NCBI RefSeq assembly: GCF_000209165.1
Contig: NC_009048.1
Span: forward strand, 915,381-979,380
DNA: 64,000 nt
DNA from: Scheffersomyces stipitis CBS 6054
Taxonomy: Eukaryota > Ascomycota > Pichiomycetes > Serinales > Debaryomycetaceae
Direction of reading: 5' to 3'
A model generated the notes under the pieces. The model did no database searches and had not been told where the DNA came from. It saw only the letters and a list, made by a program, of their open reading frames with translations. A program made the position numbers and the translations under genes. Below, in pieces: positions 1 to 10,934 of the stretch. Positions within the stretch are counted from its first letter, which is position 1. The number at the start of each line of letters is the position of its first letter.

Positions 1-180
1 AAACTTCTGCTGACGAAACTTCTTCTGCTGACGAAACTTCTTCTGCTGACGAAACTTCTTCTGCTGACGAAACTTCTTCTGAGGCTGAAACTTCTTCTGA
101 GGCTGAAACTTCTGCTGAAGAAACTTCTGCTGACGAAACTTCTTCTGCTGAAGAAACTTCTTCTGCTGACGAAACACCTG
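1..180 (+). repeat. Coding minisatellite, ETSSADE-type units (copy 1)
   Basis: Imperfect 18-bp units of the type gaaacttcttctgctgac, with 15-bp variants, encode Glu-Thr-Ser-Ser-Ala-Asp and related hexapeptides. The array continues beyond the left edge. Confidence 0.85.
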
Positions 181-2246
181 AATCTACCACTCCTACTATT
201 ACCGATGCTCCTACCTCTTCTACTGATAACCCATACACGCAATATCCAAGTGTCGCTAAGACTGCATCCATCAATGGTTTTGCTGACAAAATCTATGATG
301 ATCTTCCACCTTGCGCTCAACCATGTATGTTCCAAAACACTGGTATCACCCCATGTCCATACTGGGACACTGGTTGTCTCTGTGTCATGCCTCAATTTGG
401 TGGACTCATTGGTGACTGTATCGCCGATGCTTGTCGTGGTGAAGAGGTTCTGGTTGCTACAAGTTTGGCAATTTCTATCTGTTCTAGTGCCGGTGTATGG
501 GAACCATACTGGATGATTCCAGCTTCTGTTTCCGAAGCTCTTGCTTCTGCTGCTGCAGATGTCGCTACTGCTAGTGCTACTCCAACTGACGATGCAAGCT
601 CGGCTGAAGAATCATCTGGTGCTGAACAAACCTCTTCTGCCGATGAAACTTCGTCTGCTGCTGAAACTTCTGCTGAAGAAACTTCTTCTGCTGACGAAAC
701 TTCTTCTGCTGATGAAACTTCTGCTGAAGAAACCTCTTCTGCTGATGAATCCTCTTCTGCTGTTGAAACTTCTGCTGACGAAACATCTTCTGCTGCTGAA
801 ACATCTTCTGCTGCTGAAACATCTTCTGCTGCTGAAACATCTTCTGCCGATGAAACTTCTGCCGATGAATCTTCGGTTGAATCTGCCACTTCCGTCCCAT
901 TGAGTTCTGTTTCATCTAGCTCTGACGATGAAGATACCACCAGTGCTCCAGTTTCCTCTACCACACCAGAATCTTCCTACTCCTGGACTCACACTGAAAC
1001 TACGACCTTCACTTTCCAAGTCACTGCTATTGCAGACGAACCAGAAACTTACTCTGCTTATGTCGATGCCAACAATGACTCGTTAACTTTGAACGAAAAT
1101 AATGGTCCATTCTTTGAATTGAGACTTCCAGAAGGTTACCTTTACATAAACGGTTTGTTCGTGGATGCTCAAGACGAAACAGGTTTAACAGTTGGTACCT
1201 CCCCAGTCGGTGGATGGGAATTCTTCGGTGATCCATTGTTGGAATTCGAAGGCAACCACAACTTCTTCATTTGTACAGATCAGGAAGTTCCAATCCAAGT
1301 TCAATCGATTGCGCCAGACTGTCTTCCTGGTGTTTTGCTTCTTACCACGGATGGAGAAAGTGCCACTTCCACCGCATCCAACGGTGAATCCTCTCAAACC
1401 GGTAATGGAGAAGGCGCTTCCACCACTGATACTGCTGGCGAAGGAGAACACTCTGACTCTACTGGATCTGTTCCTTCTGGTACCATCACCACCGTCATCA
1501 CCTCTGAAGAAGTTGTTACTGTTACAAAGTGTCCCGCCACTGTGACTAACTGTCCTGCTGAATCCAAGGCTACTGTTACTATCTCTCACACTATCACCAC
1601 CACGTACTGTCCAGAAGAGACTATCTCTTCTAAGCCAACTGGTGCTGCTACTAAGGTTATCACATCTACTGATGTCTACACTGTGACCCAATGCCCAGTT
1701 ACTGTCACCAACTGTCCAGCTGAGTCTGTATTGACCGTCACCATTCCTCGTACCGTCACTAGCTATGCTGCATCTCATGAAAAGCCTGGTGCTCCAGTGA
1801 CTCACGTTTCTCTTATAACAAAGACCGTCGCTTCCGCTGGAAAGACATCTACAATAATTGTTTCCCATACAATTGTCAGCACTCCAATTGAAACTGTAGC
1901 TGCAAAAACTACACAAGTTGCTGGAGCTGACGTTCCTCATGCAATCGAGAACACTCCGGTTCAAACAGTAGTTGCTGGAACTCCTGGTGCCGACGTTCCC
2001 CATGCTGTTGACAACACTCCAGCTCAAGCCGTGGTTGCTGGAACTCCTGGCGCTGACCAAGCTGTCGACAACACTCCAGTCCAAACCGTAGCTGCTGCAA
2101 CTCAAGTTGCCAGCATCTCAGGTCCTGGAGCTTCGGTTGAAAGTGTTTCTGCTTCAATTGAACAGGCCAACGAAGGTGCACTCGCCAAGGTCCCAACCAC
2201 CTTGTTCGGAGGTTTGGTTGCGATTGCCGCTGGCTTAATGTTCTAA
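1..2246 (+). CDS. CFEM-domain GPI-anchored cell wall protein, 5' end outside window
   Basis: The open frame enters from the left edge (codons begin at position 3), so the start codon, signal peptide and possibly further domains are missing. The order seen is a Glu-Thr-Ser-Ser-Ala-Asp repeat array, then a CFEM domain at about 309-500, a second such array (about 600-880), a globular stretch of unknown type (about 975-1350), a Ser/Thr-rich stalk with two TVTxCPxTVTNCPAES motifs, degenerate HAVDNTP-type repeats, and a C-terminal hydrophobic tail typical of a GPI signal. The CFEM has eight cysteines (CAQPC, PCP, GCLC, DC, AC, IC) and an Asp at 366-368 in WDTGCLC, where heme-binding CFEM proteins place the iron-coordinating Asp. 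Candida Csa1/Rbt5 relatives take heme from host hemoglobin; that role here is inference. Csa1-like proteins have several CFEM domains, so more may lie upstream. Confidence 0.85.
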   Translation, partial: TSADETSSADETSSADETSSADETSSEAETSSEAETSAEETSADETSSAEETSSADETPESTTPTITDAPTSSTDNPYTQYPSVAKTASINGFADKIYDDLPPCAQPCMFQNTGITPCPYWDTGCLCVMPQFGGLIGDCIADACRGEEVLVATSLAISICSSAGVWEPYWMIPASVSEALASAAADVATASATPTDDASSAEESSGAEQTSSADETSSAAETSAEETSSADETSSADETSAEETSSADESSSAVETSADETSSAAETSSAAETSSAAETSSADETSADESSVESATSVPLSSVSSSSDDEDTTSAPVSSTTPESSYSWTHTETTTFTFQVTAIADEPETYSAYVDANNDSLTLNENNGPFFELRLPEGYLYINGLFVDAQDETGLTVGTSPVGGWEFFGDPLLEFEGNHNFFICTDQEVPIQVQSIAPDCLPGVLLLTTDGESATSTASNGESSQTGNGEGASTTDTAGEGEHSDSTGSVPSGTITTVITSEEVVTVTKCPATVTNCPAESKATVTISHTITTTYCPEETISSKPTGAATKVITSTDVYTVTQCPVTVTNCPAESVLTVTIPRTVTSYAASHEKPGAPVTHVSLITKTVASAGKTSTIIVSHTIVSTPIETVAAKTTQVAGADVPHAIENTPVQTVVAGTPGADVPHAVDNTPAQAVVAGTPGADQAVDNTPVQTVAAATQVASISGPGASVESVSASIEQANEGALAKVPTTLFGGLVAIAAGLMF
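598..880 (+). repeat. Coding minisatellite, ETSSADE/ETSSAAE units (copy 2)
   Basis: The same 15/18-bp unit family as at the left edge resumes directly after the CFEM domain, with an ETSSAAE variant repeated at about 785-845. The domain is therefore embedded between two arrays of the same low-complexity, probably O-glycosylated linker. Confidence 0.85.
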
Positions 2247-5200
2247 GTAAAAGTATCACTGTTACCCAAAAAGCTAAAAAGAATTTTCCCAAAAAGCATT
2301 AGATTATAGACCTTCTCCTTCCTTTCGGTTTCAACTTCCAAGTTACTGTAATATTTATTGAATTGAATATCAATTGCTGACTGCTATTGATGAGTTCTGG
2401 TATACATTTGTTAAGGAATTGGCCTCACTACCAAACACAAAACACACACTACCAGGGACACTTCCTCCTTTCGCTACCCTCACTTGTTTATCTGCCTTCG
2501 ATGCTGATACCTCTGTATTGTTTTAGTTCGCTTACATAATTTTCGTCCAGGCATCTGATGCCCTATTTACCTTTCCACGAGTACATGAAACCTGATAACG
2601 CTTTCACCCGTAAGCTGGCTTCCTTTTTGGTACTACACTAACTACTTTTTACTCACTTCGCTATTCTAACTTTGCTTCCTACTTTACTGCTGAATAGCTT
2701 ATCGCACACTATCCCAATCTAAATACTTCTTTGGAATACGATGCGAGACAGCGCTCTTCGTGGTCATGTCTATGCTTTTCTATGCGAAATATACAATTCC
2801 CGTTTTAATTCTGTTACCTCGCTCCTTACTTACTCCTTATGCATTGTTCTGTATTACTTCACGAGATGGCCCTTAAGATACACCAAAATTGCTTCTCTAA
2901 TCAAATGTCTATTTTTACCTTTCCTACTTTATCTCTCACTGCTGTCTATTTTTACCCAGCCAGCTCCAGCTGTCACAATTACGGTCACAGCTTCGTTCCG
3001 CTAGCGTGAAGAAGCGTATGTACATGATTTCAACACGCGTCGCCTATTCTTGCTGGGTTCCCTAAATAGCGCTGAGTCTAGACCTGGCTGGACTCTGCAC
3101 ACGAGTTGACATTTCCTAAAACAGATTAATTTCCAATAGCTCGGATATATGCTTACCAGATAACTGGGCCCATATTCTAGACACAGGCCTTTGTCGATCT
3201 GTCTTTGATGGCATCCATCGTGCAATCACTACATTGTAGATCGAATATGGCATCTTGTAGAAGGAAAAAGACCCGACCAAATGGACAAAGATTGGCTTTT
3301 CAAATCTAATAAAATGCTGCACCTTTTGAAAATGTGCTGGTTGAACGAAAATGCTCTAGTTTTCCCTTTAGCATACCCATTTTAATAGAACTTGTATACA
3401 TTATCAGTAGATTGAAACGTCGATACGGGGCTCAGGAAACTCTAATTCTTCGGCGGATCTACATCCGCGGACACAGTTGGCTAGAGACAATCAGAGAAAA
3501 TTATTCTCAAGCCATGTTATTGTGTGCTACAGTAGGTTGAAATACCACCAATTCTGAACTGCCAAATCCGTGAACAAAGATGCAAATTTGCGCCATTGTA
3601 GTGTTCAAAAACGCATCTACTCTCGTCTCAACTCTTAGCCCTGCCCCAGTCCTCCTTCAGATACAGCCCTCTGCCATGTAGACTTTCCTAGTATTATTTT
3701 TTCTATTGACGTAAAGATATGAGGGGATTGGTGCAAATCTCTCCTTGTAGGCTGCAGTGAGTCGAACACCACAGAGCCCATATCGGCGGCTGGAAGTGCT
3801 AATAATAGTAGCCGTGATATTCGATAAAAAAAATTGAGCTTCGGTAGAGTCTTCTAGCTTGCACGCCACAACAGATTTCGGTAGCTCCTATTGTTATTTG
3901 CCCCAGATGTGAAATTCTAGTCGGCACCCGATCAGCCTCCACGTTACATCATCCGCTTTTATTTTTTAGGGCTCATACACGTATTGGCTAAAGTTACAAA
4001 AAGAATTTGTTCATTATAAGATAGCCGCCGTCAACGTAAATGTACATCAACCGTGGAGATATTCACGAGTAAATATATATAGAAGACAAAAGCCGGGCAT
4101 TGTTATAATAGGCTGTAGAAGTACGAATTGAGCTTGTTTTCAATTTTTTTCTCTATCTTTCTGATCCACCTTTGAGCTTCTCGTCACCAAAAAACTAGGG
4201 CCATAGTTCCTACCACTGGACAAATCTAAAAATTTCACAAACACATATTGCGGTCATAAGCGTAGCTGCATTTTTACCCCGACATTAACGACTCTCATCA
4301 ACCAGCTCAACCTACCCTTCGTATTTGAGTTTGACAAGAAAGTGAAGAAATTTTTCATCGTTAACTGCACAGAATAATTCCAATTATTTTTGCTTGCATT
4401 AATTAAGAAATCAGAACGTTCACCAGACAGAGTCTGAAGACTTTCCAATTTCAACACATAGCCAAGTTCTGACTTTTCATTTCTTGATTCTGTCACCTCG
4501 TTGACAGCAGTGATATTCCAATTAAGCCTGGAACTGAAGGAATTTGCCCAAATCGTAGACTACCCCTCCTTCTCTCATTACCCCAGGTTTGTCAATTGAC
4601 CAGAGCCACCCAGTCTTGTGCAGTTATACATAGTAACACAAACTGAACCTACAGCGATCATCAGCTAAGAATACCGCTTATCTGTAGGGTCAGATCGTGT
4701 GTCAATATCCCCAGAAGAGGAGAGCCCACAGCGAGAAATCTCTGTCGTGATCAGTTCAAACTGGCTAGTCTGCCTCCTGTTAGATAGACGCCATCAGGTT
4801 AATTGTAGATTTCCAATTCTACATCCGCTGCACTGCTAGGTCCACCACTGTGCTAGAACAAAGTTCGCGAACAATAGTGGCACAATAGCGAAAAAATAGC
4901 GAGAGAATAGCGAGTCAGATTTGTCGCGCCGTTGCTACCACGAGTTTGAGACCATCCTCGTAGTGGAAGAGCCGTTTTTTTTTTGCGAGGCGTGCTACAA
5001 TAGGCAGGTGTTCAGTGATATCAGCAGAAAGCTAAAAGCTAAAGCAAGGGCCACATTAGTGAAAGAAGTTGCAGAGTAAGCCAATAGCTGAGCAGCACGA
5101 AGACGACACTGTGTTAACTACTGGATATCATCTACCTCATCATTGCCAGCACAAGGATTTTATCCCAGGGAGAGTGCCAACTAAAAATAGAACCCTGTCT

Positions 5201-6056
5201 ATTTTTGGCACCACACACGAAGAAAGTTCCAGGACCTAGACCTAGACCTTGGTAACTCTCTTGAATAGTTCGCCCTGTTCCACTAAAAAGCGTCGTGGAA
5301 TTGTTCGTTTTTGCGGGTCATCGAAATCCAAAATTTTTTACCACCGCCAGAGCTAGCGACACAAGTTCTCACCGCAGCTAGCTACAGCCTCAGTACAGGA
5401 GCTAGCACGATTTCCAGGCTGAAACTGGTAAATAAAAAAGTCGCTTTTGCACCGTAATTCTTTTGGAACCAAGTGCCACGAAGCCAGGAGATCTCCAATA
5501 CGCGTCTAGACATCCTGCTTGTCCTGGGCTAGTTACTGGTGAAGTATTGAGCTGCTGTATATTTGATACTCGTGAGCAGACAATTGCAAAGATAAGAATC
5601 TCCCCACCAACAGAAAAAACACCGTAACGAAGAGAAGAATTAGACACTAACAAGGGAAGAGTAACAGAAGAGAATATCAGACCCTCTCTACATCACCTAC
5701 AATCGCAACAAAACACAATAACAACGATATCTACCTCATAGTTCAATTCGCCTTCTTCCGTGTTCTTATCATATCTGATATCAGTTTCATACCATTTTCA
5801 CTCTTCTACGCTAATATCTACAACTGAAACACTCACCCTCACACATCCCAATTAACTACTTTATACCACACAAACATCTACTTATCCATACCCCTAATTA
5901 TCTGGTTTATCGAATCGATTTCAATCTAATATCTGATTTATTACATCGATCTGCAGCATAACTACACATTGTTCGTATTGATCCATAACTCTGATTCAAC
6001 ACATCGATCTATCACATCCAATTCATAGATCCAATCATAGATACTCGCACATCTCA
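2247..6056. other. Gene-free stretch of 3.8 kb with long C/A-rich leader
   Basis: I see no credible gene. Open frames are below 90 codons and have no recognisable similarity. Notable content is a run of near-identical octamers (caatagcga, aaatagcga, gaatagcga) at about 4877-4915, and from about 5650 to 6056 a purine-poor C/A/T-rich stretch with few G residues, likely the promoter and long 5' leader of the RhoGAP gene. No tRNA A/B boxes were found. Confidence 0.6.
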
Positions 6057-7991
6057 ATGAGCCATTCGCTGCTGCCCAATAGCAAGCCATCGATATTTGG
6101 CTGGGTCAAGAACTTGAAGCGAGGGAATCTCTTGTCGAGTGACTCAGTCAACGACATAACCTCCGACAACGAGAACCTCCAGTCTGTAGATTCGCGTTCT
6201 CCCACAAAAGCTAAGAATATTGCTCTACTGCTTTCGCAGCTGCAATCCTCATCGATTCTTCCAACCTCACAAGCTTCTCCACCCAATGCTGGCCACCAGG
6301 ATTTCCTAAGACCGCTCCTCCACCAGAAATCGCGATCCACAAACAACGTTAATCGCGTCAGATCCAATTCACTCAATCAACTGGAGAAGTCGTCGTCGTT
6401 GAGACAACACAGAGACTCGTTTCTCCAACACAACCCTCTCGTAGACGAAAATAGCAAGTATTTCGGAGTCCCGCTTGAGGTCGCTATCAGAGAAGCTTCG
6501 GCCAAAATCTCCATCCTAAACCCAGACCCTTCGGATCACGGTCTCCAGTATGGCGAGATCCCAATTGTCGTTGCTAAATGTGGAGTTTTCCTCAAGAACA
6601 ATGGGCTCACAGTTGAAGGTATTTTCAGAGTAGGAGGCTCGTCCAAACGTTTGAAAGAACTTCAGCATATCTTCAACACTCCGCCAATATATGGGAAAAA
6701 GTTGAAATGGGACGGTTACACTGTTCATGACGCTGCCTCCATCTTAAGAAGATACCTCAATGCGTTGCCCGAGCCGTTGATCCCCTTGGGCCTTTACGAA
6801 TCCTTCAGAGATCCTTTACGTAAGCGTACCAGAATCATCAATTACATGAAGTACAAGGCGGAAAACCCATCCAAGACATCCAAGTCGGCCTTGAGCTCTT
6901 CCACAGCCTTACCTGTAGAAACTGAATCAACTTCTTCTCAGTTGACAGAAGCCAATATCGATCGTTTGAATGAGACAGGATCTACGGTTACTGCTGCTGC
7001 TGCCGCTTCTCATCCTACAATTACTGTTGTTTCTGAATCTCAGCAACAGAATCCAGGAGAAGAACAATCTACCGGAGAAATAAACGCTGCTATTATGGAA
7101 GGATCTTCTCTGCAGCTCACAGAAGAAGAACAAAGAAAATCGTTAAAGAAATCAAAGAACTACAAAAAATTAACCAGAGACGTCCATGAAGCTATTGAAG
7201 AATATAAACAGTTGCTTGATGAATTGCCCACAGCTTCGAGACAGTTACTTTTCTATATTTTGGACTTGTTGGCAATGGTTCAGAATCATTCTGGGGAGAA
7301 CTTGATGTCGTCGAGAAATTTGGCTGCAATCTTCCAACCATCCATACTATCGCATCCCAACCATGACTTGGATCCAGAAGAGTACGCCTTGTCGCAGCTG
7401 GTTGTTGAATTTTTGGTTCAGTATGCTTATAAGCTTCTTCCTCAGCAAAGTCCTCCATCTGGCAAGATAGTTCCTGCTGGAGAAGCTGCTGAACAAGCTA
7501 CTGAAGACCCGAACGCTCATATAGATGCTAATTCCAACGGCAATACTGGTGTTGTAGCCCCTGCACCACTCAAGAGTGAAGATTCTCATAGCAGTGTAAC
7601 GTCTACCAGCACCACTCCAATAGAAGAAACGGGTTTGCTCAGTAAGCCTACCCTGGCCAAATTTAAAAGACAGCACAGTAAGTCGTTGCCTTCTGCTGAC
7701 GATGTCGACAACGATTTGGTTGGTTACCACAACAGCGTCAAGTCTAAGAACTCAATACCCGTCATCGACTCAGATAACGATTTCGAAATCACCGACGATG
7801 AAATCGAAGGAGACAACTCCGAAGAAGACTTGCATCTCAGACTCAACAATGGGTCTGTACAGAGTCAAGATCAAGTTCAACATCATAATACGTTGCCTAT
7901 AGAGACTTCACTGTCGTCTGTTGCCATCATAGTATCTACGCCTTCTTCGAAGGTGGTTCCTGTTTTGGTGAAGGACAGCTCGACACAGTAG
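6057..7991 (+). CDS. SAC7: RhoGAP protein of the Sac7/Bag7 family
   Basis: The protein has 644 residues. A RhoGAP domain starts at FGVPLEVAI (about residue 137), includes IPIVVAKCGVFL as in Sac7/Bag7, and has the arginine finger R191 in GIFRVGG. It continues with YTVHDAASILRRYLNALPEPLIP and closes with LLFYILDLLA, MSSRNLAAIFQPSIL and VVEFLVQYAYKLLP, ending near 463. A low-complexity insert of about 100 residues (Ser/Thr/Glu/Ala-rich) splits the domain between these halves. N- and C-terminal flanks are Ser-rich and acidic and probably disordered. Family members turn off Rho1 and so act on cell-wall and actin signalling. Codons 5 and 6 are CTG CTG inside a Ser-rich start, which would read SHSSSPNS in a CUG-Ser yeast. 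Whether it corresponds to SAC7 or its paralogue BAG7 cannot be decided here. Confidence 0.85.
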   Translation: MSHSLLPNSKPSIFGWVKNLKRGNLLSSDSVNDITSDNENLQSVDSRSPTKAKNIALLLSQLQSSSILPTSQASPPNAGHQDFLRPLLHQKSRSTNNVNRVRSNSLNQLEKSSSLRQHRDSFLQHNPLVDENSKYFGVPLEVAIREASAKISILNPDPSDHGLQYGEIPIVVAKCGVFLKNNGLTVEGIFRVGGSSKRLKELQHIFNTPPIYGKKLKWDGYTVHDAASILRRYLNALPEPLIPLGLYESFRDPLRKRTRIINYMKYKAENPSKTSKSALSSSTALPVETESTSSQLTEANIDRLNETGSTVTAAAAASHPTITVVSESQQQNPGEEQSTGEINAAIMEGSSLQLTEEEQRKSLKKSKNYKKLTRDVHEAIEEYKQLLDELPTASRQLLFYILDLLAMVQNHSGENLMSSRNLAAIFQPSILSHPNHDLDPEEYALSQLVVEFLVQYAYKLLPQQSPPSGKIVPAGEAAEQATEDPNAHIDANSNGNTGVVAPAPLKSEDSHSSVTSTSTTPIEETGLLSKPTLAKFKRQHSKSLPSADDVDNDLVGYHNSVKSKNSIPVIDSDNDFEITDDEIEGDNSEEDLHLRLNNGSVQSQDQVQHHNTLPIETSLSSVAIIVSTPSSKVVPVLVKDSSTQ

Positions 7992-8559
7992 CTGCTGTGA
8001 ATAGGGCTTATTTTGAAGTTAACGACGCAATGATAAATGAAGGTACTATGTTTCTCAACAAAGGTTTTGGTTCAGTTCTTGTAATAATGTGCAACTTTTC
8101 CGTGGGTTTCGATTGCGATAGTTTTGTCTGTTTTATGTGTGAATTTTCGTGTATAGGTTGTTCGCTTGGTGTATTTCTCTGGCTGGCTAAGTTATAGAAG
8201 TGTGTACAAGTAGAGCGGATTTTGGCCAGAATAGCTGGAGTAAATGCTTTTGACTGTGTATGAGCTTTCTTTAAATGTAACAGTGTTTATAAATTAATGT
8301 ATTGGGTGGTTTTGCTAAGGATTTCTACACTTAGCATGGATCTTGTCTTAGTTAACTACTATGGTTCTTTACTGAGGCTTAATGCGACTCTTACTGTATG
8401 ACGGTTCACTACAAGAATTTAGTATGCAACTCGAATTTGATTGAGAACATCCAAACGGCAGTCGTGCTGTGCCCAACATGTTTTTCAAGTATATTTCATC
8501 TCCAGAGCAAGATCTATATGAAACCCATAAATTAGGAACCGTAGCCAATCATATACAAA
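7992..8559. other. Intergenic, RhoGAP to LEO1
   Basis: 568 bp between two genes of the same orientation. It holds T-rich 3' flank of the upstream gene and presumably the LEO1 promoter. No distinct site recognised. Confidence 0.5.
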
Positions 8560-9687
8560 ATGCTGGACGAGGAGAAAAGATTGAGCGAAGAAGAAGTCGA
8601 CGACTTATTTGGAGACGACGAAGAAGAAGAAGAACAGGATTCTGTGAAAAAATCGGGAAGATATGGAGAAAATGAAGATGAAGACGAAGACGAAGATGAC
8701 GGGGAAGACGAAGAAGAGCCAGAAGAGTTGAAGAACATCAGTATTTCACTTCCCAGGCATGCAATCTCTCAAAAACCTGAAGACGATACCTACTCGTTGA
8801 AGATGCCAGTTTTCTTGAATGTTGAAGCACATCCGTTTGACCCCACGGAGTTCAAAGAACGAGTTCAGCAGACAGCAGCAGAAAGATCGACTAGAACGTC
8901 GTTGACAGACAAACAGAAACAGAACGAATTGGTAGCAGAAAAGCTATTGAATGAAAACACTTTAAGGTGGAGATACTCCAACTCCGGAAACGATGAGATT
9001 ATCAAGCAATCCAATTCCCATTTTGTTCAATGGAACGATGGTTCGTTGTCTTTGAAGATCGGCAATGAACTTTTTGACGTTCGTGAATTGCCGTTGACAG
9101 ACAACTTTCTCGTCAAGACCCATGATAGCTACGAGATTCTTCAGCATACATCCATCCTCAATAAGACCATCAACTTGTTGCCCTCTTCCACGTTGACATC
9201 GACACACAGAAAGCTTACCCAGGCCGTCAAGAGCATCCAGACCAAGGACAAGATTTTGAACACTATCACCAACGACGATCCCATGATGAAACAGAGGTTG
9301 GCAGACGAGAATGAGCGTAAGACGTTACGTTTGAGAAGACAGCTTGAATCTAAACGGAAACTCCAGGAAGAACGTTTGGAACGTAGTAACAGTCCTGCTC
9401 TTAGAGGCCACGAAAGAGAAAACGCATACGAACGTTTTGCCAGAACCTACGGCGAAGAGGAGTATGACGAAGAAGACGACTTTGTTGCTGGTGACGATGA
9501 AGAAGTCGAAGGCTATGATGATGAGGATGATGAAGAAGAAGAAGAATACGAAAGAGGTGCCGAAAGATTGAAGAAGTTGAAGGATGAAGGAGCTTCAAAA
9601 TATAGAGACAATGGCCGTGAAGAAGACGAAGACGAGAAGCTGGCCAGAAAGAAGAGAAGAATCATCGACTCGGACGACGACGAGTGA
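8560..9687 (+). CDS. LEO1: Leo1, Paf1 transcription elongation complex subunit
   Basis: The 375-residue protein has the Leo1 layout: an extremely acidic N-terminus (about 10-60, runs of Asp/Glu), the conserved Leo1 core (about 63-230, with ISLPRH, FLNVEAHPFDP, NTLRWRYS, SNSHFVQWNDGSLSLKIGN and ILQHTSILNKTI), a basic Arg/Lys-rich coiled region (about 230-285), and a second acidic tail ending KKRRIIDSDDDE. Leo1 is a subunit of the Paf1 complex that travels with RNA polymerase II and supports histone modification. The ATG at 8560 is preceded by no in-frame extension. Codon 2 is CTG, which would be Ser in a CUG-Ser yeast. Confidence 0.95.
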   Translation: MLDEEKRLSEEEVDDLFGDDEEEEEQDSVKKSGRYGENEDEDEDEDDGEDEEEPEELKNISISLPRHAISQKPEDDTYSLKMPVFLNVEAHPFDPTEFKERVQQTAAERSTRTSLTDKQKQNELVAEKLLNENTLRWRYSNSGNDEIIKQSNSHFVQWNDGSLSLKIGNELFDVRELPLTDNFLVKTHDSYEILQHTSILNKTINLLPSSTLTSTHRKLTQAVKSIQTKDKILNTITNDDPMMKQRLADENERKTLRLRRQLESKRKLQEERLERSNSPALRGHERENAYERFARTYGEEEYDEEDDFVAGDDEEVEGYDDEDDEEEEEYERGAERLKKLKDEGASKYRDNGREEDEDEKLARKKRRIIDSDDDE

Positions 9688-10244
9688 GTGTATACTAGCG
9701 TCAATGTATAAATGTATGAGGTATAAATGAGATGTAGCGGAAGTTTGTGATTTCTATAAATGTGAACAATCTTACCATTGACTATTGCTAAGAAGAATCT
9801 GACTTTCTCAAAGACGTATTAATCATGAAATAACTTTCGAAGTTTGCCCTGAGCTGGATCTATATCTGATATTTCTTAGCAGCCATATCTCTCTGGTATA
9901 TAATACAGTCGCTGTATACTCCACAATTTCTATTTCTCTTACTTTTCTTCGATTCACAAGCAACTGCCATTCAAAACTGTAACTCAGGTATATGCCTCCA
10001 TATTGTACAGTGCTTGCTCGATTCTTCTCTGCCACTGCGTCTTACTCTGTTGCTCTATACTTCTCTTTAATCTTATCTCACGCACTCCCTTCAGCCGAAA
10101 AGCACACTACATTGAAAAATTCGCATGTCACCCCATAAGCCCGAGGCTAAAGTCAAGATCTATCTTTCTATATAAACTCAATACCTGCCTCGTCGTTTTT
10201 CACAACTTACAGCAACTTCCTAAGATCAATTTGTCCCATTTCTC
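9688..10244. other. Intergenic, LEO1 to ADK2
   Basis: 557 bp, A/T-rich, between co-oriented genes. A pyrimidine-rich stretch lies near 9995-10110, upstream of the ADK2 start. No gene or RNA recognised. Confidence 0.5.
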
Positions 10245-10934
10245 ATGACGCTCGCTCGTCCGATACGACTCTTGCTATTGGGAGCACCTGGTTCAGGCAA
10301 AGGGACCCAAACCTCGCGGCTTTTGAACCAGTTTCCGTCCATTAGAGCCATTTCCTCGGGCGATGTCTTACGTACGCAAATCGCTGCTGGAACTCCAGTG
10401 GGAAAGGAAGCTTCAACCTATATTAAGAACGGTCAATTAGTTCCGGATTCTACCATGGTGGGACTTATTACATCTCAATTGAGCCAGAAGGGTTGGTTGA
10501 ACCAACTGTCTACGTGGCTCTTGGATGGGTTTCCACGTACTGTAAACCAGGCCAAGTCACTCAGAGGAGTCCTTTCAAAGTCTAAGGCCAATTTGAACTT
10601 GGTTGTAGAACTCGACGTCGACCAGCGAATTATACTCGATCGGATAGAGGCTCGTTGGGTCCACGTTCCGAGTGGAAGAGTGTATAATCTTGACTACAAC
10701 CCTCCTAAAGTGCCTTTTAAAGACGACGTTACGGGAGAACCATTGCTGAAACGGGAGGATGACACAGCAGAAGTGTTTCAAAGACGTTTGGACAAGTACA
10801 ATCAAGAAATCGGTCCTTTGAAGCTGTTCTACGCCGACATTGGTATCTTGAGCACAGTCAGTGGAAATACTTCTGATATCATCTACCCTAAGCTTTCAAA
10901 GTTGATCTTGGACAAATTTGGCACAACAGCATAG
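10245..10934 (+). CDS. ADK2: GTP:AMP phosphotransferase, mitochondrial adenylate kinase Adk2
   Basis: The 229-residue protein has the adenylate kinase fold: P-loop GAPGSGKGT (Lys19), NMP-binding part with SSGDVLR, the DGFPRT motif, and an INSERT/LID segment RWVHVPSGRVYNLDYNPPKV followed by FKDDVTGEPL and KRxDD. The RW(V/I)H(V/L)PSGRVYN signature and the C-terminal TVSGNTSDIIYPK match yeast Adk2 rather than cytosolic Adk1. The LID has no zinc cysteines. Adk2 regenerates GDP from AMP in the mitochondrial matrix. The Leu in EPLLKR is a CTG codon; Ser would be closer to the small polar residue I recall there in S. cerevisiae Adk2. The short N-terminus MTLARPIRL leads straight into the first strand, and import is presumably by an uncleaved signal, as reported for Adk2. 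Confidence 0.93.
   Translation: MTLARPIRLLLLGAPGSGKGTQTSRLLNQFPSIRAISSGDVLRTQIAAGTPVGKEASTYIKNGQLVPDSTMVGLITSQLSQKGWLNQLSTWLLDGFPRTVNQAKSLRGVLSKSKANLNLVVELDVDQRIILDRIEARWVHVPSGRVYNLDYNPPKVPFKDDVTGEPLLKREDDTAEVFQRRLDKYNQEIGPLKLFYADIGILSTVSGNTSDIIYPKLSKLILDKFGTTA

Noticed and set aside
205..964. Overlapping frames in both strands at the left edge
   Set aside because: They are shadow frames of the ETSSAD minisatellite and the CFEM gene.
2741..3004. 87-codon plus-strand frame with hydrophobic segments
   Set aside because: Isolated and unlike any family I know; hydrophobicity follows from T-rich sequence.
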